From Lagopus muta (lineage: Eukaryota; Chordata; Aves; Galliformes; Phasianidae), in NCBI RefSeq assembly GCF_023343835.1, contig NC_064447.1:6836001-6900000 (forward strand): DNA of 64,000 nt, written 5' to 3'. Below, piece by piece: positions 7,670-19,603 of this stretch (the first letter of the stretch is position 1; each line of letters starts with the position of its first letter). The translations under genes were made by a program, and so were the position numbers. The notes below the pieces were generated by a model that was not told where the DNA came from, ran no database searches, and was given only the letters and a program-made list of their open reading frames with translations.

Positions 7670-10540
7670 GTGATTATAAGATTAAAATCTTTCAAGTCTT
7701 GCCAACTTATTCATTTATTTTGTCTCAGTTTTTGGATTTTTTGTTTGTCTTCCCTTGCTTCTGCTCTCTGTGTACACAGAAGTAATGGATGTATGAAGCG
7801 AGTGGAGAGAGCAACTTGGAGCACCTGTGGAATTGCACTTCATGTTCTCTTACAGCTTTCGAGTTTATCTTCCTTTGGTTCCAGTCTTCAGTGGCACTCC
7901 GTATTGAAATTATTTTTGCATGCTTCCTGCTGACATTCTGCCTTGGAGCAGTAAAAATGCCCGAGACAGATATCATTGTATCTGCTCAGTTAAACTCTAA
8001 CCAGAGATGATAAAAATACAGCAGCAGAATTAGTATGTTGTAAACCAGTAGGGAGGAAAAGCATTTTCTGCATAATTGCATCTCTTGCTTGTTAGGTCTT
8101 AAAAAGTTATTAGCCAACACTTAAAAGTCCCTGACAGAGACTTATATTATATACCTGGAGAGCACTGTCTTTTTATCATACATGGCAAGGAAGACCCTAT
8201 GAATAATAGTGCAGGTGACACAGCCTTTTATCTGTGCTTCTAAAACCTTGAACAGCTCAGCTTGTTTAAGCGCTGTAAGCTACCTTTTGTTTCCCAGTCT
8301 TAAAAGTCTTCCAATTTTTAGAGGTTTTGTGTGTGTGTGTGTGTGTGTGTGTTTTTCCTAATAAGAATAATTAATAATGGCAGATCAGAGAGCAGAACTT
8401 GTTATGTCTTTATGTGGTTAAAAGCCACGGTGTGTAAGAAGTCAATATTTTTTTAGCCAAAGCAATGGGGTCAGCTCTGGAAGTGGAATGTAATGCATGT
8501 AAGCCTAGCTGAAAGGGAAAGAATTGGAAACCAAGAAGTAAAACAGTAGCTGTGTTGCCCATTAACTGTCATGAGGAATGCACTCACCTTTGCCAATCTT
8601 GTATTTTACCTCATCTGGCAAAGCCATACGATTACGTGCGGCCTGTTATATGGTTGTATTGAGTTTGTCTGTGTGTGCAATTTCCAGTTCTGTTCATCTG
8701 GCCAAATTCTGTGGACTGACCTTGTAGCTGCTTTGAGACCAGAGGAGGATAAGCAATGCTGAGGTGTGGGCAGGAGTCCAAGACCTGCATCTGGGGGCTT
8801 GGCAAGGGTTTGGACAGCAGGTAATCCAGTACATCTCTGATCCTGTGTTTTTTTGAGGAGCTCCTTTGGTATGTGTAGCTACTGATCAGTGTCTAATTAG
8901 TCATGAAAGGATTATTTTCCCTCTTTTTGTGAAGGAGTCTAGATTGGAAACTTAAGTCTTTAATGCAAAAACTCCTGTATGATTAATTACACTGGCATTT
9001 TGTAAATTGAGAATAATTTCTATCAAAACATTACAGGCCTGGCCTGTCTGTACTCAAACTGCAAATGTTATTTGCATTGTCTGAACAATGTGGCATTTGG
9101 TTCTGTCTCTGACTGATCTGCCCATCCATTGGAATAACTTCAGGAACTCAAAAGCTAAATGGCTGATTGCACAGGGGCTGCATAATAACGGGGGACCTCT
9201 AAGGGATTCCCGTTTTTCTTGTCTCACCCCTAGACAGTTGTGAGCAGCATGCATGTCAGTGGGAATTTTTTAAAGGGAGATCATATGAAACTTAAGATGT
9301 CTTTCCAAAGTTGACCAATGCAAGTCTCAATTTCCTTGCCTTAATTGCCCCGAAGCGTTGATATGGTGGAATGTGGAAAATTCCTATATTATCTGAATAA
9401 GTATGAAAGAATGATTAATTAAAGTGGCTAATGAGGTAGCAAGTGTTTAAAGAATGCGCAATGCAGTTGTTTAAGTCATGGTGTTTAGTAATTGAGTATT
9501 AAATAATGCTAAAAAAACAACTCTGTGCCGTCAATTACTTAGGTTAGGACTGGATGCCAGGCAATGCTGGTGGCAGCTGCCCCATAGGGGTAAATGGCAG
9601 GCAGAGGCTGAAACACCTCTCTTATGCAAGTTTGTTATCTTAGTGATTCCCAGTCAACTCTGGTCTGGCTCGGGTTGTGCTGACTGAGGAAAAGGAGCCT
9701 GGTCAGACTGTTGTGCAAAGGGCCGATGGCCCTGCACGTCCAACTGTGACCCTTCAGACGCAGAAAGCTGCCTGCACGGCAGAGCTGTGTGACCTGCAGC
9801 AGCGTGGTCTGGCTGTGGGCAGTGCGTGTTGGTCGTGATGCCACACTTGAGCTGGGCAAAGATCCAGCCTGTGTCTGCAGTTGATGTAATGATGCTGACA
9901 TACGCTGAATGGAAGTTGTACCAGAAGTTATATAAAATGAAGCTTGTAAGATTGTTTGGCAGAGAGCTAAATCATTCTCTGAGATGATAAATATTACTGG
10001 TACAAGATAAATGGCAGACATAATGGGCTTGAGCTTTGTCTGGACTGAATCTGTGTGGCTCACTTGCTCTCACAAGAGAGAAAGGCTGGCTGCAGCTTGG
10101 CTGGGGAGATGGATTGCGTCGGGTAAAGCTTGTTGGCATGTATGTTTGGAGTTGTGAGCCAGTGTTGGATAACGGAGTCAGCAGGTCATTGGAACAGGCT
10201 TGGTGGTACCAGGTCTCTAAAACAACTACATTGGAAGATTTTAGAAGAACAGAATGAATTTCTTAGCAGTGTGATTGTGTTAATAAAAGGCAAGTTTATT
10301 CCATATTAATAAAATATCCAATTACCATGAAGCAGGAATATATTTTTTTTGTGCTATTGTTTCCAAAATTGTTCAAGATATCCTTCTGTTTTATGCTGTG
10401 CTTTAGTAAATGTAACATTCTATTGGTTTCCTGCTCTCATTCATTAGCCCTGAGTGAATGGCAGTGTAAGGATGTTCAGTAATTGATGATACATTTTTAA
10501 AATAATGTCATAACATCCAAAGGAGAGCTGTGATGGTGGG
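7670..10540. other. Intergenic COQ7-ITPRIPL2, proximal part
   Basis: No convincing gene on either strand; short open frames lack family resemblance. It contains a (GT)12 microsatellite at 8329-8352. Two AT-rich stretches with many TAAT or ATTA cores (about 9400-9530 and 10260-10460) look like possible conserved non-coding elements. Confidence 0.5.
8329..8352 (+). repeat. (GT)12 microsatellite
   Basis: Twelve uninterrupted GT units, likely polymorphic in length. Confidence 0.9.
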
Positions 10541-10589
10541 AAGGAGTCTGGAAGACAAAAGGTATGGGAGTGAGAGAGGCCCATGGTTT

Positions 10590-10640
10590 TGTACAGCCTA
10601 GAGAAGAGGAGGCTGTGGGAGTCGTCATGGTGGCCCGCAG
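10590..10640 (+). repeat. CR1-like fragment
   Basis: TACAGCCTAGAGAAGAGGAG followed by GCTGTGGGAG matches the CR1 block that normally reads like cagcctggagaagagaaggct. Flanks are too diverged to set limits. Confidence 0.5.
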
Positions 10641-10851
10641 CTCTTCACTGGGAGAACAGGGCAGAGCTCAGCTCTGCTTTCTGGTCTCAGTGCCTAAGAG
10701 AAACATGCTGGGGACTGCTGAGCACAAGAACAAGAACAGCATGTTCCATAGCTAGAAGCACCCAAGGCTCTGCCTTGAGCTCTGTGACTGAGTCACTGAC
10801 AATGCAATGCAATAGTCATGTACTTCGTTTTTTTTATATTTATTAACAAAG

Positions 10852-11130
10852 ATGGATGCAGTCCCTGCTAATGGCGCTGTTGGGGCGGCCTCTTGCAGGG
10901 CCGCGAAGTGCCCCGGGCGCTGGAGGCCCTCCTCTTCCTGGGGCGCCGGGACACCCGGGCTGAGCGGTCCCTGCTGCGCTCAGTATTGCTGGGGCTGTGG
11001 CTGCAGCCCTGGGCAGAAGGTCCTGCTGCTGCCCTGTGCTCTGCCTGCCCATGAGGCTCCTCTGGCTCCCTGGGGACGGGAGTGGTGGTTTGGGGCTGTC
11101 TCCAGGGAAACCTGTTCAGCCCGAGAAGGC
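10852..11130 (+). other. GC-rich island with open frames of unknown nature
   Basis: The island is much more GC- and CpG-rich than its surroundings. A good acceptor-like TCTTGCAG ends at 10898. It is followed by a 51-codon open frame (10899-11054, TGA) starting GREVPRALEALLFLGRRDTR, rich in Leu and Arg. A 93-codon ATG frame at 10852-11133 overlaps it in another phase. CR1 pieces flank both sides. I do not recognise the peptide. It may be a retroposed gene scrap, an internal CR1 part, or chance. Confidence 0.3.
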
Positions 11131-11214
11131 TAGAGGGGACTCTTTATCAGGAAGGCAGTAATGGGACACGTGAGTCCTGTCACTGAGTGATAGGGCTGTG
11201 AGTTTAGAATAAAA

Positions 11215-11435
11215 GAGACTGGATACTGATTGGGTGTTGGGATGAACTTGTTTCCTCTGGCGGTGGCGAGGCAGTGGAGCAGGCTGCCAGGGGAGCTGTG
11301 GATGCCCCATCCCTGGCAGCGCTTCAAGCTGTGCTGGATGGGGAAAGGAGCAGCCAGCCCAGTGGGAAGCGTCCCTGCCTGTGGCAGGATGGTTGGCACG
11401 AGATGATCTCTCAGGTCCCTTCCAACCCAAAGCAC
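11215..11435 (+). repeat. CR1-type LINE 3' fragment
   Basis: Shows the expected CR1 order: GATTGGGTGTTGGGATGAAC, GGTGGCGAGGCAGTGGAGCA, GTGGATGCCCCATCCCTGGC, then GAGATGATCTCTCAGGTCCC and TTCCAACCCAAAGCA near the 3' end. Orientation is +. The sequence is moderately diverged. Confidence 0.85.
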
Positions 11436-12535
11436 ACTCTGCATCTGTGAAGAGAATTCCAACCAGCCCCAGCCTGTGTTGCCCACTGCGGTACTGTGGT
11501 GTTGATGTTGGTGTTTCCCAGCAGTCACCCTGGCCTGGGCCTGCTCTTCCCAAAGCCCTGCCAGGTGCCCTGGTACCTCCCTTTTACGTATCCAGCCTCC
11601 TGCTGAGATAAACAGCTTGTCCCTGTTTACGGTTAGCCTCATCCATCCAGACTGATCTACAGGGATTCACTGATGTGGTGTTTTGGACACAGTTCTTACC
11701 CCAGGTCCACAACTCCTCACTGGGAGCAGACTTGCTGCCCATGGTGAGGCAGTTCTGCAAGCACAGCTGATGGCTCGTTACATTCCCAGCCCATGAACTG
11801 ACTACTACTTCTGTCTTCCCCTCTTACCTACCATCCTTCCTGGTTCAGACTTTAGCAGGGAAAATGTAACTTGCTTGAACACTCTAGAGTGACTGAAATG
11901 TGTTTTAATTTTTTTTTATTATTATTATTTTAAATTTCTGAATGCAGGAACTATCTGCTCTTCAAATGCTTCATCCAAATATCAGAGGGTTATTTGCTAA
12001 TGAGAAATAATTACATCTCAATATTAAGTGACACAAGTTGTTTACATACAGTGTGGGAATCTAGCAAGATATCAGGCATATGTTTAGGGGGATTATGCAT
12101 GAGAAGTGATTTCTCTTATCAGAGCTGAGCCTTGCAAAGGAAAATGACAGATACATGTGTTTATAGGCAGACTCCAGATCTGGTTGTATTTGCTTGTCAT
12201 TTCTCATAAAAGCAGATCCATGCAGCACAAGTACTAATACAGCATAAGCTGGAACATATGCTCCTCTCCAGCAGCTGTGGTGTGAATCTTAACACTCATG
12301 GGATGTTTCAGGTTTGTGACCAGCAACAGATTTTGTTCTGGTATGCTGACATGAAAACTTGGATCTTTCCTATTGTTGCACAATCCATGGACGAACCCAA
12401 ATGGTGAAGTACAGCCCAGCTTTCAGCTTGTGTTGTTGGCAATCAGCTGCTTTAGCAGTCATTGATCTAGCTGTCGCGTTGCTTGTCCATGATGTTGCAA
12501 AAGTCTTGGAATATGAACACTTATGTCATGTCATG

Positions 12536-12599
12536 GCTTTGAAGTGACCTGTAGGAATCACATAATGCTTCAGTATTTCCTTCCAGGTCACTTCAAAGC
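12536..12599. other. Inverted repeat able to form a 64-nt hairpin
   Basis: The perfect 16-base arm GCTTTGAAGTGACCTG (12536-12551) pairs with CAGGTCACTTCAAAGC (12584-12599). A further 5-bp pairing follows (AGGAA 12553-12557 with TTCCT 12577-12581) after a one-against-two-base internal loop. The terminal loop is 19 bases. It could be a pre-miRNA-like foldback, a small foldback repeat, or chance. Confidence 0.6.
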
Positions 12600-15589
12600 T
12601 GTAACTTCCAGTATTTATATCCCAACATCTTGCAGAAACTCCTTGAAAACCACATCTGCTTATTTCATATGCACAGGCACTTTTTTAGTTGGATTGGATT
12701 ATTATTTATTTGAATGTATATTTACAGTTCATCTCAATGACTCCATCCTGTGAGAGCAACTGGAGGATGCTTTTCCATCACAGTGAAAGAAATATCTGAT
12801 TTTACCCAGTCACAGCATGCAAGGAGGGAATATTATTAATACTCCCCTAAAAGTGTATCCTGGGATGTAGATCTTATTAGTCAGTGAGATTTTAGTAAAC
12901 GGTATTTTGGTACTGATTTTTCCACTGAGACTAAATACAAAAATAAATAAGTAAGTACAATGAAAACTAGGTTATATTTTTACTACCTTTTTACCCCTAT
13001 CTTCTTTGATCAATTGGTTTGTTGGTTGGACGGATGGATGGAGGGTGACTGTTCTTCATACAGATACCTGCATTTGTAGTTGTTATATATATATGGTCAT
13101 CTTATCAGGCAACAAATCAAAACCATAGCTGCACACCCAGCACAAACCACGGTGAGAGGACAATGGAGGCAAATGGTGTCCAAGAAACCCATTGGTTAAA
13201 AACTATTTGTTCAAGGTACTTGGTGAACAACTTGAAGTGAGATAGATTTCCAGAAGTTCATGAATGATTCATTAAAAGGAGGGAAATTAATCCAATGAGG
13301 CATTCATTCATTGTAAATATTTCATCGTGCTCTAATGTATTTAGGAGTGATATTTAGATATATTTCCTAGGTTTATAACCAATACATCTGAGAAGAAGCT
13401 GACCTAGAAGCAGAATAGGCCATTGATTCCAGAGCCAAAGGCTGGTGCTGAAATTGAATCTCTTCATGAGTTCAGAAGCTGCCCTTGGTATTTTACAATT
13501 CTTGAGCGACTCAAAGTCTTTCCACAGAGATGAGCTGCTAAAGCTCTCACCTGTTTGGCTCCCAGAACAGCTATAGCCACAGTGAAGCAGAAGGGATAGA
13601 AATTCTGAATGTGACATTCAGTATCAGAGTGCTCTCAAGGGGAGGATGGGATTCGTCCAGCTTAAGCCTCTATCGCCAGGCATGCCATGGCAGCAGGCAG
13701 AGCAGAGACACAGGAAGGGAGTAACTTGCATAGGATGGTGTCACTTTAAGAGCCACAATTTGAACAGAAGTATTTTTTTTATGTGGGTGACTGTTCCTCT
13801 TCATTTTTCAATTCAACTTTTTTATTCTCAGATCACCATGGATGTCCGTTGTTTCTGTTACTGTGATGATCAGCAAATGGTTGCAATGTCTGCTCTGCAG
13901 TGCATCTGCTGTCGTGAAGCTGTGACGACATAAAGATGCCCACCTGTTTTGCCGGAACGTTTTCAATGTGATCTTTGTTGTTCCATGGTTTCTCCAAACA
14001 TTTATGTTCTCCTTTAATTATGAATATGTTCATTCAGAAGGGACCCCGAGGTGCTGGAGACCTCTGTGCTAGGGAATGCAATGCTTTCACGGGCATGAGG
14101 CTGGCGCTGGTGAGAAGCTGCCTGCTGAGGCCTCATGTTGGTGCTGAAAGCATGTCCTCTGGAAGGTGTCCTGGGGTCACACCTGCAAAATCTCTTGTAA
14201 AAGCCCCTACCACAGGACTGACTCATGCCAACAACTGACTCATGCAGGACCTCATCCACATCCCCTTTCCATCCTGCTGAGATGGGAAACCTGGCCACTG
14301 AATGCACTGTTTGCAGGGAGCAAGAGAGCAGAGGATGGAGCACATTCCTAGAAGTAAAGCAGGAAATGAGCCACAGCTGTGAACCAACTGACTGTAAAGC
14401 CCGTTCATGTTCCATCTTGGTCTCAGGGATGCAGCCTGTGCAGTTTTAGTGGGCTCAGCTTCACATTTGCACCTGTGTGAGATGAGCAGGACAGCTTGCA
14501 TTTTGCAGCTCCAGGGAGCAAAGATGATGCTTTCTGTATGGTAAGTGGAGAAAAATAGATTTAAATTAAATTAGATAGAATGTGAAAGATGATCCTATCT
14601 CTGTTCAAGTGGTTGGCACTGTACTAATAAGGAAACCTGTGACACCAGATGTAAAAATAGCTGTTGTTTAATGAGCTAATCTGACTGGCCTCAAACAAAA
14701 CTAGGGATATGCTGCACTTGCTGTATTTCTAATAAGGTAATTGTGTTGCTTTTTATCGATCTGGGAACATTTAATCTTAGTTAAAGGGCGCAGTCTGAGA
14801 AATTGGTGTGGAGGGATGCTGGGGAGAGACCAGCTCTGGCTTTGCAGGCAGGGTTTTGGGCTCTGACACTGCAATACCTTTATAAATAATTACACGTGCA
14901 GACATCTCCTGTGCCAGGCACTGTGCTGCTTGGCAGGATGAGGTAAGGGTTTAGCACCAGGCTTCCTCAAGCTGCCTCCATGTTGCAGCCTTACAGAATG
15001 CGTGCTGTTGGGGCAGAACATCTGCCTTTTCTGCCCTACTTGCAATGTGACTCCCTTGCTCTATGTGCCTGCGAAATAGAAGCGAGTTGGTTTGTTTGAT
15101 GGCGTCAAGGTTATCGTGATCACCAAGGAGCTATTTTTGCTCTCTAACACTAGGCTTTCTGCCAGGGTAAATTCATAAATCCTAGTGGAAGGGGTTTATG
15201 CATGCAGCAGTGAAAGTGAGAGAAATTTCAACCTGCTTTATAAGAAGTTGTGGTTTTGAATGTGGAAAAGAAGAGGTGATGCTCTGAGTGTCTGACAAGT
15301 CTCTGGCCTTCGTGCTAATGAGCAGAGAGAGCCAGCAGGGCAGGGCTGGTCTGGGGACACCAATGGGAACTTCCTTGCATGAAAACACACAGTAACACTT
15401 TGGGTTTCTGCTTTTTTGAATTTCAACCGAATTGGTTGTGGAATTAGTTGGAGGGGGAGTGTGAGACAAGCCCTCTTGGGAAGCAAGGGGAAAAATGTGC
15501 TCTAAAAACTTGAGCAATACATAAGAATGTGAAACTTGTGTTACATTCTTTCTCCAATGTCTTCTTTTTGCTAGCAAACAGGCAATAAA

Positions 15590-15850
15590 AATCTAGATCA
15601 GTTTAAAATGTTCCAATCTTGCTAAATTGATTTTAAAATCGATCAAATGGCACAACAGCCCCAAACCGGCCTAATGAAACCATTATAATCCTCATTTAAA
15701 AGACTCTGCTTTAACCAGCAAATTAGAAATCAGCTATGCCATCAGTTTTCATTAGTTTTGTAAGTTATGGTGCATCTCAGACAGAAGCAAATACAAGTTT
15801 AAGTGGAGTACCATTAATTAAGCTAAACCATCTCAGTCAGTGATTAAATT
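15590..15850. promoter_or_regulatory. Candidate conserved non-coding element
   Basis: AT-rich sequence of high complexity with several homeodomain-type cores (CTAATG, ATTAGTTT, ATTAATTAAG) and a palindromic TTTTAAAATCGATC-like segment. It has no open frame and no repeat signature. This is called by texture only; a cross-species alignment is needed. Confidence 0.25.
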
Positions 15851-18800
15851 TACCTTTCAGCACACACATATTGAAGCTGTGTCCCCAGCAGCAGCAGCCT
15901 CAGCTCCTTGGAGGTTTCACAGCTTGTTGGGCAGAGCTCAGTGTGCAAGCATATCTTAATGCACGTATATATATGGTTTTTTTGTTCCTGTTTTATTTGT
16001 CTTTATTTGGAAACATAAAGATGTAGCTTCCTGACTGACAGTGTAATGGGCAACTATAAATGCTCACGAGTTTCTACTCCAAACAAGTCCACGAGTGCTG
16101 AAAACAAAACCTGCTAACCTGGAGGTGAGCCCACCAGTGCTTGTGCTTTTCACCAGCACAGAGCCAGTGTATTTCTGGCTATAGTAAAGACCAACTTGGA
16201 CAAGAGGTTGGTTGTAAGAATTATTCAGGAAGCCATCCTTCTACAGCAAGGAAATCCTGTATTGGGCTACGTGTGGTTCAGAGAAGCTGAGTCTGCTTGC
16301 AGGCTACCTGGTTCAGAGCTGTTCCACCCTGCTGATAGCTGCTGAGCAGACAGGTGGAGGTGGTGAGAACATCCCACTTAATAAATAGAAAATACCTTAA
16401 GAGAGGATATGTAACAATAGTCCTACACACCCAAACTCCTTGATATCCACGGACATGCCCTGGAGGCCTGGGTTGCTCAGTCTCAGAAGGGACTTCCGAC
16501 TCAGGTAGGTGGTGAGAGCACCAGACTGACACTGGCACCTGTGTGTGCCTTCTGTCTCTGCTGCTGCTTCTCCCTCCTCAGATTGTGAGCTCCTTGTGCA
16601 GGCTGCTTTTCTCACACCTCAGACGGGGTCTGGCATGCTGTAGCACTGACATCTCAGCTACAAGGTTGTATGAAATACCGCTCGCTGTGGAAAACTTAAT
16701 GGATGCCACACACCCAACACACCTTTTTGCCTCCACAAACCTCCTCTGGAAATATCACATGAATGATATGGACCGGGATGTCCATTTTTAGTTCAGTGTT
16801 GTATGTGATTAAATATAACACCGTTCCCTATTTAATGAACAGGATATCCTGGATATGAGGCATTCTGAAGCAAGTGCTTAGATAATATTTGTTTAAACAA
16901 TGGGTGATTTAAACAATGGTAGTACAAATCAGTGTTGTGCATTCTCTCTGGCTATGATCTTGAGGTCACGGTTATTTGTGTACAACCTGTTATTTTTCTA
17001 GAGCATGCAACTGTAATAAAAAAAAACCCTTTCATTCTTTATTTTTATACAGAAGGGGGAAAAAAAAGATTATTGCTTAAGGGGGGGGAGGGGGAGGAAA
17101 GGAGCATCAACTTTATAACTTTCTTGCAAGCTTATTTATTTTAATCCAAACAAATGCATTGTTATTTTTTGGGAGAGGCAGAAAATGTATCTGACAGCCA
17201 CCTCAGAAGTGAGTGTATTGCATGGAGTCCATCTCCCACACAGCAGTGGGAGGCCAAGCAGAGGGGCAGCCTACCACTGCTCCTTGTACCCAGGTTCAGT
17301 CTGTTCTTGCTACCTGAAACAAGAGGAGCTTGTACTCCAGACAAGATAACATGGTTTGTTTATTTTCCTCTGTGATGAGCTGTAAAATGCAGACTGTTGA
17401 TAGGATGTAATAACATGGATGAACTGCTTCCATTGCAAAGCAAAGAGTCCCAGTGGAGTAATTTTGGTAGGACTGGAACGATGGGTAATGAGAAATGACA
17501 CTTCTTGCTATTCGGTAAGTGGAAGTAGTTTTGTGTTTGACCCCTTTGTTTCTGGTACAGCAGCCAGAAATGCTGTTAGCCTGGGGGACTGGGGAGATGG
17601 AGTCACTCTTTAAATGGCAATTTCCAAGTAAGGTCTTGACAGCAAAACTGGGCAGTTGCTTGTTCCTGTTGTCTCCAACATCTGACATACTCAGTGTTTT
17701 GTCCAGAGAGCTGGCCTGTGCTCAGAGTGTGCTGAAGCAGCCTAGGTTCTGCAGACAGGCCACCAGCCCAGGCTCCACAGTTCTTGCCTTGCTGCTGGCT
17801 GAAAGGTGAGAAAGGACAGGCTGGTAATTTAAACCGTGGAGATAAAAATCAAAATTGTGAGCTAACTCGGGTCCTGATTTTGGGGTCATGGTTATTGAGT
17901 ACAACCTGCTACTTGGCATCTTGAGCAAGCCTACCACACCACTGCCTGGGAGACATACAGGTGTATGCTGAGCCCCAGCTTGCACTCCCCTGAAGCAGCT
18001 GGAACACTGCTGTTAGACAACCCTGGCTCATGTCCCACTAGCTCAGGTGATGTCTGGATTTTCTCCAGCCAGAGGACCTCCATGCATGGCTGTGGGGGAC
18101 TGCAGCTTTCCCTGTGTGCAGGTCCTGCTGCACCGGCCATGTTGCGGAGCTCCAGGCCTCAGCACAGCTCTGTTGCCTCCTGCAGATGTGGCCGTGTGTC
18201 TGCCAAGCACTGTGTGCAGCTCATCACATCAGCCCTGCGTGAGGAGAGAGTACAGGCTGGATCCAAAGCTGGTGTGCCAATAGCAAGACCTGAAGACATG
18301 AAACGTGCTGGCTTGGGGGTGTAAAGAAGCAGATGCTATTAAGAACTGAAGCTATGGGCCAATAGGTTTATATAGTTCAGTGGTGTTTTTCAATATAGCA
18401 TCTTAAAGGATGGATTTCATACCAGCACAGATGTGCTTTCTAAACATTTTTGCTTTGGTTGCTTTTGAAGTAATTCACTTTGCTTGGCCTTGGTTACCCG
18501 CTTTGACTTCTCTGGGGGCAGCATTGTGGCTGCTCAGCTGAGTGCTTTCTGCAAAGCACAGCTTGATGCACTTGAAGTAATGGTTTGTTTCATATGAAGA
18601 GAAATCACAAAAACAAACATTCGCACAGCCTGTCTCTTGTGCTTAGCTCCTTTTAACTCCTTTCTCTGGCTGCAATTGCATTCTCAGTTTGCTGGGCTCA
18701 ATCTCCTGCATTCAAGCACCGCTCCTTTGCCTTCACGGGACCTCTGGCAGGTCTGCTGTAATTACACAGCACTGATTCCATCACCATTAGTGAAACCAGG

Positions 18801-19503
18801 ACACAATGCTTATAGAGATGCTCCTTCAGCTTCAGTAAACAGCTTCTAAGTCCAGTAAACATGTACTGAACAGAGAAGGGCCAAGGCCAGGGCTCCCATC
18901 TGCACTGACCTCAGGATTGTCAACTTCTATTTATCACAGAAACCCAGCTTGAGGACGTTCTGCCGTCTGGAACCAGAGCTAAGGGCCGCTCGAACGGCCG
19001 CAGCAGCCGCGTCTGTGCGGTGCTGCCACGGAGCAGCGCCTGGGCGGCCGCAGCCCGACGCTCTGCGCTCCCCTCGTGCAACGACAGCATCGCGACGGCA
19101 GCGGGGTGACACCGCGGCAGCTGTCATAGGGGAAGGGGCCCCACGCGGCACACAAGGAACTTCTTCGGGGTCCGGACCGTTCCTTGGCCGTCAGGGTGCG
19201 GGAACCCCGATCCCCGCGGGGCGCCCCGCGCCGGCGGCTCCGAGGCCCGTGGGGAGGCGTTGGGCGGCGCCCTCCCCGCCCCGCTCCGCTCGCTGCCGGC
19301 CGCCCCCGGCAGGCCAACGCCCGGCGCTGGCGGCGCGGCCGGGCCCGTGGCATTTCCTCTGAGCTCACTGCGGCTGACGCGGCGCTGCTTCCCTCGGAAG
19401 AGGAAGGAGAGAGGGAGCCTCGCGGCGGCGGGCTCACGGACGTGGGCCCCTCGCCCTCGGACGGGCGGCGGCGCTGGGGGCGGCCGGGGCGGACGAGAGG
19501 GCT

Positions 19504-19524
19504 GGCGGCGGCGGCGGCGGCGGC
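19504..19524 (+). repeat. (GGC)7 repeat in ITPRIPL2 5' UTR
   Basis: Seven uninterrupted GGC units end 33 bases before the coding ATG. GGC/CGG runs in 5' UTRs are structured and can vary in length. Confidence 0.85.
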
Positions 19525-19534
19525 GGGGGCCGGC

Positions 19535-19603
19535 ATGGACCGAACCCCCGCCGCGCCATGGCCGCCCGCGTGCCGGAGCCGCGCGCCTTCTGGCCGCTGC
19601 TGA
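19535..19603 (+). promoter_or_regulatory. uORF overlapping the ITPRIPL2 start
   Basis: ATG at 19535 lies in GGCATGG context and opens a 22-codon frame beginning MDRTPAAPWPPACRS. It is out of frame with the main CDS and stops at 19601-19603, 43 bases past the main ATG at 19558. A ribosome using it could not reinitiate at the main ATG without moving back. Confidence 0.55.

Larger units (their letters stand above)
11440..18940. other. Intergenic COQ7-ITPRIPL2, distal part
   Basis: No gene could be supported on either strand. It holds a perfect-stem hairpin at 12536-12599, an AT-rich low-complexity stretch near 11908-11935, and an AT-rich, TAAT-dense block at 15590-15850 that may be a conserved regulatory element. 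Small open frames between 16.2 and 18.4 kb show no domain. Confidence 0.5.
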
